Both the position numbers and the translations under genes were made by a program. From Brevibacillus panacihumi W25 (GTDB lineage: Bacteria; Bacillota; Bacilli; Brevibacillales; Brevibacillaceae), in the NCBI RefSeq assembly GCF_000503775.1, contig NZ_KI629786.1, positions 541,501 to 605,500 of the forward strand: a DNA stretch of 64,000 nt, read 5' to 3'. Below, in pieces: positions 57,737 through 64,000 of the stretch (position 1 is the stretch's first letter; every line of letters starts with the position of its first letter). Below the pieces are notes generated by a model. It was given only the letters and a program-made list of their open reading frames with translations. It was not told where the DNA came from and did not search any database.

Positions 57737-58743
57737 GAGAGTGCAGACCCTCCTTTCCGTACGACAAAAAGGAAGAAAGGCAGGCCCATTACCGCGATGA
57801 TCGCTGCTACTGGGGTTTCATACGGAGCGTTCACGGTTCGGCCCAGAGTATCAGCAATCAGCATGAACGAGGCTCCGACCAGGGCAGACATCGGAAGAAT
57901 CGAGCGGTAATCGGTGCCGACCAAAGTACGGACGATGTGTGGAACCATCAGGCCAATGAACGTCATGTTTCCGATCAATGCCACAGAAGCGCCTGTCAGC
58001 ATGATGATGACGAAAAAGAGCAGGATTTTGATTCTGGTGGTTTTTTGCCCCAATCCGACTGCTACCTCCTCGCTCAGACTGAGAATCGTCAGCTGTTTGG
58101 ACAACAGCAGGGAGAGCAGGATGCCGAGCGTGATGCAAGGGACAATGACTTGAAGCTGGCTCCACGACGTGCCGATCAGCCCGCCAGCCGTCCACATGGA
58201 TACATCCTTGGAGATCTTGAAGGCTAGCCCTACGCCCTCTGCGATCGCATAAAGCAACGAGGACACGGCTACACCAGCCAGGACGATGCGCAGCGAGGAA
58301 AATCCGCCCTTTTTTCCTGCACTGATCCCGAATACCAGCAATGCACCTGCAGCTGCACCGACCATGCATGCCAGCATCAAGCCGAAAGAACTGGCAGAGG
58401 GGACAAATGTCATGGAGATGGCCAATGCTGCATGTGCCCCGGCTGTCAGTCCGAGCAGTCCCGGATCGGCGAGCGGGTTTCTCGTCATCCCTTGCATGAT
58501 GGCGCCGGCGATGGCAAGGGCAGCGCCCACGAAGATCGCAGCAATTTCACGAGGCAAGCGGAGGTCCCGGATGAGGGAGATTTTCTCCTCCGCAGCCTGC
58601 GATGAGACGGCCAGCCACACGTCACGCAGCGTCGTGTCGGCTGCTCCGAAAAGCATGGCGATCACGAACATCACCAGAAAGAACAGGAATCCCGCAAGCA
58701 GTTTATAGACGAATGGAATGGAATGCCGAAACGTTTTTTCCAT
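57733..58743 (-). CDS. ferric-siderophore ABC transporter permease (FecCD)
   Basis: First permease of the pair, also 336 residues. Conserved FecCD segments are RDLRLPREIAAIFVGAALAI, QGMTRNPLADPGLLGLTAGA, and NMTFIGLMVPHIVRTLVG as the ATPase-docking loop. The two permeases form a heterodimer. It starts 5 bases after the binding-protein gene and overlaps the next permease by ATGA, so the four genes form one transcript. Confidence 0.93.
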   Translation of the reverse strand: MEKTFRHSIPFVYKLLAGFLFFLVMFVIAMLFGAADTTLRDVWLAVSSQAAEEKISLIRDLRLPREIAAIFVGAALAIAGAIMQGMTRNPLADPGLLGLTAGAHAALAISMTFVPSASSFGLMLACMVGAAAGALLVFGISAGKKGGFSSLRIVLAGVAVSSLLYAIAEGVGLAFKISKDVSMWTAGGLIGTSWSQLQVIVPCITLGILLSLLLSKQLTILSLSEEVAVGLGQKTTRIKILLFFVIIMLTGASVALIGNMTFIGLMVPHIVRTLVGTDYRSILPMSALVGASFMLIADTLGRTVNAPYETPVAAIIAVMGLPFFLFVVRKGGSALS

Positions 58744-58748
58744 GTCAC

Positions 58749-59672
58749 TCAGTTCCCTAAAAAGTGTTTGAGAAAGAAATCGAGCTGCAGCTCCAAGGTC
58801 AACGGATCGTTGAAGTAGAACTCCTGGGCATTGGCTTCTAAGACGCGATTGTTTTTGACGGCAGGAATGCTTTGATACGCAGCTGTTTCCTGAAACGAAT
58901 TGTCTGTCTCTTTGTTTTTGCTGAAGATCAGATAATCGCCCGCAAATTCGGGAAGCACCTCAAGGGACAGGGCATAATAACCGTCCTTTAGCGCCAGCTG
59001 CTTTACCTTCTCCGGCATGTTCAGCTTCATCTCTTGATAGAGAATTTCAGTTCCGCGTCCCCAGTTATCGCCGTAGACGTAGAGCTGTTTGTTGAAGTTT
59101 TCGATGACAGACACAGTAGCGTCCTCGCCAATTTTGGCCTTTATCTCTTCTCCGGCTTTCTGAGCTCGCTTTTTGAAATCATCGATCCAGGCCTGCGCCT
59201 CTTTTTCCTTGTTCAACAGCTTTCCAATCTCCAGATGCTGCGTCAAGTAGTCTACTTTTCCGTATGTAAAAGTGACTGTTGGTGCGATTTGTTTCAATTT
59301 GTCCAGATTTTTGACCGTGGACAGCCCGATGATCAGGTCGGGATTCAATTCGATGATTTTTTCCAGGCTCTCATCGGATACTTCCTCCACGTCTTGTAAC
59401 GGCTCGTGGAAATTCGGATTCATTTTGGACCAGGAGTCGACGCCGACCAGCGGAACGTGCAAGGCCAAGACGTTTCCGGTGAAGCTGGAGAGGACGACAA
59501 CTCGTTTGGGATCGGCAGGAACCTCGACAGGTCCCTCTTCAGACTGGTAAGTGATCGTATTGGCCTGCGACTGGTCGGCGGGTGTAGGTTCTGCATTTTC
59601 GGCAGATTGGCTGCTGCAGGCACTGAGCAGCAGGACTAGCACAAGCATGAGGGGAGTCCAGATGTTCTTCAT
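58749..59672 (-). CDS. iron-siderophore substrate-binding lipoprotein
   Basis: Membrane-tethered receptor that delivers ferric siderophore to the permeases. 307 residues: a lipoprotein signal with lipobox LLLSAC (cysteine at residue 19), a serine/alanine-rich linker, then the FecB/BtuF-type two-lobe fold (PKRVVVLSSFTGNVLAL; LIIGLSTVKNLDKLKQIAPT). The ATG overlaps the ATPase stop (ATGA), and GGAGAAG lies just before it. Similar to YfiY-type receptors; ligand specificity cannot be read from the sequence. Confidence 0.93.
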   Translation of the reverse strand: MKNIWTPLMLVLVLLLSACSSQSAENAEPTPADQSQANTITYQSEEGPVEVPADPKRVVVLSSFTGNVLALHVPLVGVDSWSKMNPNFHEPLQDVEEVSDESLEKIIELNPDLIIGLSTVKNLDKLKQIAPTVTFTYGKVDYLTQHLEIGKLLNKEKEAQAWIDDFKKRAQKAGEEIKAKIGEDATVSVIENFNKQLYVYGDNWGRGTEILYQEMKLNMPEKVKQLALKDGYYALSLEVLPEFAGDYLIFSKNKETDNSFQETAAYQSIPAVKNNRVLEANAQEFYFNDPLTLELQLDFFLKHFLGN

Positions 59673-60466
59673 TTTGCTTCTCCTTTTATCAGATCGTAGG
59701 TTAGGCAGACCGGTTTTTTGGTCCGCGGATCGCGGCCGATTTGGGCATCGATTTGAAATACCTTTTTCAGCACGTCAGGCTGCATGACTTCTTCGCAATC
59801 GCCGGCTTTGACGATTTGTCCGTCTCTGAGGGCGATCATGTAGTCGGCAAAACGGGCAGCCTGATTCAAATCATGGAGCACCATGATGATCGTGCGCCTC
59901 TGCTCCACATTCAGCCTGTGCAAAAGCTCGAGGACTTCAAGCTGGTGAGCCAGGTCCAGATAGGTGGTCGGTTCGTCCAGAAAGATCATCTCGGTATCCT
60001 GAGCCAGTGCCATGGCGATCCACACCCGTTGTCGCTGACCGCCGGACAAGGCATCCACAGGCCGATGCATAAACGCTTTGGTCCCTGTGACCTCCAGGGC
60101 CCAGTCAATCACCTCGACATCCCGTTTTGTCAAACGTCCCAAGCCTTTTTGATAGGGAAACCTGCCGTAGGAGACCAACTCTCCCACTGTCAGGCCGCTT
60201 GCGCCCTCGGGTGTTTGCGGAAGAATCGCCAGCTTTTTGGCGAGCTCCTTCGTGTTTTCCTTGGCAATTGGCTCACCGTCCAAAATGACTGCTCCTGATT
60301 GATGCGGAATGATCCGGGTGATGGCCTTCAGCAGCGTTGACTTTCCGCAGCCGTTCGAGCCAATGATCGCGGTGATTTTTTGATCGGGAATTTTCAGGCT
60401 GAGATCCTTCACAATCAGACGCTCTCCATAGCCGATGCGCAAGTCGCTCGTGTAAAGACGAACCAT
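59669..60466 (-). CDS. iron-siderophore ABC transporter ATP-binding protein
   Basis: Cytosolic ATPase powering siderophore uptake. About 265 residues: Walker A GSNGCGKST, Q-loop LPQTPEGA, signature LSGGQRQRVWIAMAL, Walker B EMIFLDEPTTYLD and the switch histidine in MVLHDLNQAARF. I take the ATG at 60466, which has GGAGGTC five bases upstream; an in-frame start at 60499 lacks a site. First gene of the operon, lying directly behind the Fur box at 60508. Confidence 0.95.
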   Translation of the reverse strand: MVRLYTSDLRIGYGERLIVKDLSLKIPDQKITAIIGSNGCGKSTLLKAITRIIPHQSGAVILDGEPIAKENTKELAKKLAILPQTPEGASGLTVGELVSYGRFPYQKGLGRLTKRDVEVIDWALEVTGTKAFMHRPVDALSGGQRQRVWIAMALAQDTEMIFLDEPTTYLDLAHQLEVLELLHRLNVEQRRTIIMVLHDLNQAARFADYMIALRDGQIVKAGDCEEVMQPDVLKKVFQIDAQIGRDPRTKKPVCLTYDLIKGEAK

Positions 60467-60507
60467 GATTTGACCTCCATGAAATGGTATGCACAACAAA
60501 ATAAACG

Positions 60508-60524
60508 TTGATAATGATTATCAA
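60508..60524. promoter_or_regulatory. Fur box between the siderophore operon and the divergent reductase
   Basis: TTGATAATGATTATCAA is a perfect 8-1-8 palindrome that matches the Fur consensus core GATAATGATTATC. It lies 42 bases before the ATPase start codon and 82 before the divergent reductase. On the plus strand its first six bases could also be a -35 (TTGATA, 17 bases, TATTGT at 60531-60536), so iron-loaded Fur would repress both directions. Confidence 0.9.
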
Positions 60525-60605
60525 TTTCGGTATTGTAAACAATATAAAGACATCCGCCTTTTTTTGTCAACAGGTTTTCCAAAGGGCGTGAAGGAGTGAT
60601 CGTGG

Positions 60606-61655
60606 ATGGATCAGCAGGAGCTTTTTGATGTGACAGTGATTGGAGGAGGGCCGGCAGGACTCTATTCGGCCTTTTATAGCGGGCTTCGCGAAATGAAAAC
60701 CAAATTGATCGAGTTCCAGCCCCAGCTGGGTGGCAAAATCCATGTCTATCCGGAAAAAATGATTTGGGATGTGGGGGGACTGACACCCGTACCCGGAGCA
60801 AAATTAATCGAGCAGCTTGTCGAGCAGGGACTAACGTTTGGTCCGGAAGTGGTGTTGAATGAAAAGGTAGAAGTGATTCACCGCAACGAAGAGGGGATTT
60901 TTGAATTGGAGACCGCTTCGGGGCGCAAGCATTTTTCAAAAACGGTCATTGTTGCGATTGGCAGCGGGATCTTGAAGCCGCAAAAGCTGGAAATTGATGG
61001 AGCGGAAAGGTTTGAGATTTCCAACCTGCATTACACAGTGAAATCCTTCCGCCCCTTCAAAGACAAGACGATTCTCATCTCAGGCGGCGGGAATGCTGCC
61101 CTGGATTGGGCAGCCGAGCTGGAGCCGATCGCCAAACAGGTGTATCTGACTTATCGCAAAGAGACGTTTGCCGGCCACGAAGCGCAGGCATCGCAGGTCT
61201 TGAACAGCTCTGTTGCATGCTTTTTCCAAACGACGATTACAAAGCTGATCGCGAGTGATAATCATGAAATCATTGACCGGGTCGAGCTGACCCATCTGGA
61301 CACGGGAGAGGTCTCCCATCTGCCTGTCGATGAGGTGATTATCAGCCACGGCTACGAGCGCGATACGTCTTTGTTGCAAAATAGCAAGCTGCCCATCAAG
61401 ATTGCGGACCAGTATTACATAGCAGGCAACGCCAATAGCGAGTCCTCCATTCCGGGACTGTATGCGGCAGGCGATATTTTGCGGCATGAGGGGAAATTGA
61501 ATTTGATCGCCGGGGCCTTCCAGGATGCAGCGAACGCTGTGAACAAGGCCAAACAATTCATCCAGCCGGATGCCGGCAAAAGCGGAATGGTTTCCTCGCA
61601 TAATGAGTTGTTCAAAGAGCGCAACAGGGAACTGGTAAAGCAGATGCTGAGATAG
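60606..61655 (+). CDS. ferredoxin/flavodoxin-NADP+ reductase, thioredoxin-reductase-like (YumC/YcgT type)
   Basis: FAD enzyme that passes electrons from NADPH to ferredoxin or flavodoxin. 349 residues: FAD motif VIGGGPAGLYSAFYSGLRE, NADPH motif ILISGGGNAALDWAAELE, and the C-terminal FAD block YAAGDILRHEGKLNLIAGAF. The thioredoxin-reductase CxxC pair is missing, as expected for this group. GAAGGAGTGA lies upstream of the ATG. The shared Fur box suggests that it supplies electrons for releasing iron from imported siderophores; YcgT of Bacillus is Fur-regulated in the same manner. Confidence 0.92.
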   Translation: MDQQELFDVTVIGGGPAGLYSAFYSGLREMKTKLIEFQPQLGGKIHVYPEKMIWDVGGLTPVPGAKLIEQLVEQGLTFGPEVVLNEKVEVIHRNEEGIFELETASGRKHFSKTVIVAIGSGILKPQKLEIDGAERFEISNLHYTVKSFRPFKDKTILISGGGNAALDWAAELEPIAKQVYLTYRKETFAGHEAQASQVLNSSVACFFQTTITKLIASDNHEIIDRVELTHLDTGEVSHLPVDEVIISHGYERDTSLLQNSKLPIKIADQYYIAGNANSESSIPGLYAAGDILRHEGKLNLIAGAFQDAANAVNKAKQFIQPDAGKSGMVSSHNELFKERNRELVKQMLR

Positions 61656-61750
61656 CAAAAAGGCGGCTTTCTTTCCGGATTTTTTTCTCCTGTGGTAAAC
61701 TGTCTGTGAACAAGAAGCGATTTCACGACAGAATACTGGGTGGTTTATAG

Positions 61751-64000
61751 ATGCGTTCAATATGGCAAATTTACAAAACAGACTGGCTCAACATTTTCAA
61801 AGTGCCGACGGGCATCTTTCTGATTGTCGCGATCTGTATTCTTCCCTCGCTCTACGCTTGGGTGAATATCAAATCCGTCTGGGATCCTTATGCGAACACA
61901 GAAGGCGTCATGGTCGCGGTAATAAGCGAGGACGAGGGGACGACGATCGGCGATAAAACGATCAATATCGGTGATGAGCTGATCCATAACCTGCAAAACA
62001 ATCACAAGCTCGGTTGGACGTTTGTGGATCGAGAAGAGGCAAATAGAGGCTTGCAGAGGGGAGAGTACTACGCCAGTATTTTGATTCCGGCTGACTTTTC
62101 TTCCAAAATGACAGGCATTATCGACGGACGGCTGGACCGACCCGAGGTGGTCTACAGCGTCAACGAAAAGGTAAATGCGATTGCGCCGAAAATCACCTCT
62201 TCGGGCGTCTCCACGCTTGCCAAGCAAATCAACGAAAATTTCACGGAGGCGGTCAGCGAGGCCTTGCTGACCAAGCTGACAGAAGTCGGGATCAAGATCG
62301 AGGAGCAGCTTCCGACCATTCGCAAGATCGAGGCCGGGATTTTTGAGTTGGAAAGCAGGCTCCCTGAGATTCATGCAGCAGGGCAAAAGGTGCTGGAGCT
62401 GGAACAAAAGCTCCCTGCAATTCACGAAAAAGCGCAAGTCATCCTCGAAGTGGAGAAAAAAATCCCGCAGATCAATCAGGCGGCAGAGTCGATTTTGACA
62501 TTGCAGAAGCATTGGCCGCAGATCAGTGATACGCTCTCGCGGGTCGGGGAGATTCAGGATCGACTCCCTGCTATACAGCACGCGGTAGCCCGCGTCCAGG
62601 AGCTGGATCAGAACTTCGACAAGGTCGCGGGAACGATCGAGCATGCGACGGATATAGCAGGACGGGCGATCGGGATCGTAGAGGCTGCTCAGGCAGCGAT
62701 ACCGCGCGTAGAGGATTTGGCAGACAAGGGTGCTTCCATTGCTGAGCGGATAAACGCATTCCTGACGCAGAATGAAGCAGCGTTCCAACTGATCGGTCCG
62801 TTGGTCAAGCAAAATCTGACGCTGGTACAGCAAGCTGCGGATGCGACGACAAAGCTGACGGAGAGACTGCTCCAGGTGGATCCTGCCCTTTTGCCAACAG
62901 CAGAGGAGGCAGCCGCATTGAGAGATCGGTTGGCTGGCGCGGGCCGGATCCTTGAACACACTTCATCGCTCTTGGAGAAAATCAACGCCTATCTTCCCGG
63001 ACAGCCGCTAAACGGATTGATCGAGCGGCTCCAAGCCCGTACGGACTCCATCCACCAAAAGGTCCAGCTATTGGACATCGTTGTCAAGGCTTTGGAGAAT
63101 GGAAAAACGCCAGCGCGGGATGTCGTGGAGCGCTTGCACAAGCTGTCTCAGGAGACGAGCAGCGTGCTGGGCGATATTCTCTCGCGCTATGACAGCGAGA
63201 TTTTGCCCAAATTGGAGGACGGCATTGCGAGGCTGATTGATATTTCCGATGTCGCCACTGAAAAAATCGAGGCAGTACAAGCACGTCTCACCGCCATCGA
63301 TGGGATACTGGCGGATGTGAAGCAGGGGTTGGAATTCGGTCAGACGGAATTGCAGCGAATCACGGAGCAGTTGCCGCAGATTCGAGCGAGGGTGCATGAG
63401 GCAGCCGTGGATCTGCAGCAAAAGGCGGATGAGTTTGAACGTGTGGTAAATATCGCGGTCCCGCTGATCCAGGAAAATCTCCCGACCATCGGCAAAAAGC
63501 TGGATCAGGCAGCAGCCTTCATCCAGAACGACCTGCCGAGAGCGGAACAGGAGCTGTCTCAATTAGCCGACTTCGTACGAGTGAGGCTTCCTGAACTGGA
63601 ATCGGGCGTACATCGGGTCGCATCGTTGGTACGGGACGATTTGCCGCAGCTTGAGCGGGCGGTGAGTCAGGCCGCAGACAAGCTGCGCGAAGTGGAGGCG
63701 AACAATAACTTTGCCGCCCTCGCGAAGCTGTTGCGCGGCGATATCCAGAAGGAAAGCGAGTTTTTGGCAAGCCCGGTCCAGATCAAAGAGAACCGGCTGT
63801 ATCCGATCCCCAATTACGGTTCTGCCATGTCGCCCTTTTACGGGGTTCTGTCCTTGTGGGTGGGAGCTACGTTGCTGATCTCTCTGCTGAAGGCAGAAGC
63901 GGACAATCCGGAGGGGCGCTACAAGCCGTACCAGCTTTATCTGGGCAGGCTGGGAACGTTCCTGACGATTGGGCAGCTTCAAGCGATCAGCGTCACGCTT
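61751..64000 (+). CDS. YhgE/Pip family membrane protein, 3' end outside the window
   Basis: The frame is open from the ATG at 61751 for 750 codons to the right edge. It starts MRSIWQIYKTDWLNIFKVPT, with a first membrane helix LIVAICILPSLYAWVNIKS typical of the YhgE/Pip N-terminal domain. A long region with repeated short coiled-coil units follows (about residues 170-680, e.g. LPEIHAAGQKVLELEQKLP). The C-terminal membrane domain begins near residue 695 (SPFYGVLSLWVGATLLISL) and continues to the edge with RLGTFLTIGQLQAISVTL. Family members include phage infection protein (Pip) and ESX/type VII secretion-associated proteins. The start has a weak GGGTGG upstream. Confidence 0.9.
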   Translation, partial: MRSIWQIYKTDWLNIFKVPTGIFLIVAICILPSLYAWVNIKSVWDPYANTEGVMVAVISEDEGTTIGDKTINIGDELIHNLQNNHKLGWTFVDREEANRGLQRGEYYASILIPADFSSKMTGIIDGRLDRPEVVYSVNEKVNAIAPKITSSGVSTLAKQINENFTEAVSEALLTKLTEVGIKIEEQLPTIRKIEAGIFELESRLPEIHAAGQKVLELEQKLPAIHEKAQVILEVEKKIPQINQAAESILTLQKHWPQISDTLSRVGEIQDRLPAIQHAVARVQELDQNFDKVAGTIEHATDIAGRAIGIVEAAQAAIPRVEDLADKGASIAERINAFLTQNEAAFQLIGPLVKQNLTLVQQAADATTKLTERLLQVDPALLPTAEEAAALRDRLAGAGRILEHTSSLLEKINAYLPGQPLNGLIERLQARTDSIHQKVQLLDIVVKALENGKTPARDVVERLHKLSQETSSVLGDILSRYDSEILPKLEDGIARLIDISDVATEKIEAVQARLTAIDGILADVKQGLEFGQTELQRITEQLPQIRARVHEAAVDLQQKADEFERVVNIAVPLIQENLPTIGKKLDQAAAFIQNDLPRAEQELSQLADFVRVRLPELESGVHRVASLVRDDLPQLERAVSQAADKLREVEANNNFAALAKLLRGDIQKESEFLASPVQIKENRLYPIPNYGSAMSPFYGVLSLWVGATLLISLLKAEADNPEGRYKPYQLYLGRLGTFLTIGQLQAISVTL

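Noticed and set aside
61757-62959. A 400-codon minus-strand frame near the right edge
   Set aside because: It is antisense to the YhgE/Pip gene, whose membrane and coiled-coil features are clear.

Overview
The window looks like chromosome from a Gram-positive, endospore-forming Firmicute, most likely a Brevibacillus/Paenibacillaceae relative. This is an inference from strong AGGAGG-type ribosome binding sites, sigma-A type promoters, several GTG/TTG starts, moderate GC, and the gene families present (LytS/LytR, YumC/YcgT-type ferredoxin reductase, YhgE/Pip, Gram-positive type pel genes). No tRNA or rRNA gene was seen.

Region 1 (1-23564) is a defence island. A Fic protein cut by the left edge is followed by a four-gene Wadjet operon, jetABCD, of the DUF2397/DUF2398/SMC/DUF2399 type. 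Next comes a complete type I-C CRISPR-Cas locus: cas3, a 690-base gap, then cas5-cas8c-cas7-cas4-cas1-cas2, a leader, and an array of 76 repeats of 32 bases with 75 spacers.

The gap between cas3 and cas5 is the most interesting part of the window. It carries a minus-strand mini CRISPR unit: a shortened repeat with the 11-base crRNA handle almost intact, an extended -10 promoter that would start the RNA at the first repeat base, a pseudo-spacer, and a terminator hairpin. The pseudo-spacer matches a site 40 bases away at 15 of its first 16 positions. The only mismatch is at position 6, the base that type I Cascades leave unpaired. The site has a TTC PAM, and its protospacer footprint runs over the -35 box of a good promoter that reads toward cas5. 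This is the layout of a CreR/CreA-type RNA that makes Cascade repress its own operon.

Region 2 (23565-40640) is ordinary chromosome. It holds a hybrid sensor kinase broken by an amber codon and a one-base frameshift, a LytS/LytR pair divergent from an MHS-family symporter, a flavin oxidoreductase, a FadR/GntR regulator with a CynX-type MFS exporter, an SRPBCC protein, a chemoreceptor, a PhnA zinc-ribbon protein, topoisomerase III, a truncated FUSC-like membrane protein and a YdeI-like protein.

Region 3 (40653-56288) is a surface-polysaccharide region. A sulfatase diverges from a secreted beta-helix protein. A seven-gene operon then encodes a Gram-positive Pel machine: a GalE-PelD fusion, PelE, a PelA-type deacetylase, PelF and PelG. 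PelG is fused to a CotH-kinase domain through an internal lipobox-like segment, and VTC-domain and DUF4956 genes follow directly. PelD keeps a c-di-GMP I-site (RETD) beside a decayed GGDEF site.

Region 4 (56289-64000) starts with a 260-base imperfect palindrome of unknown nature. A ferric-siderophore ABC operon and a divergent ferredoxin-NADP reductase share a perfect Fur box. A YhgE/Pip membrane protein gene runs off the right edge.
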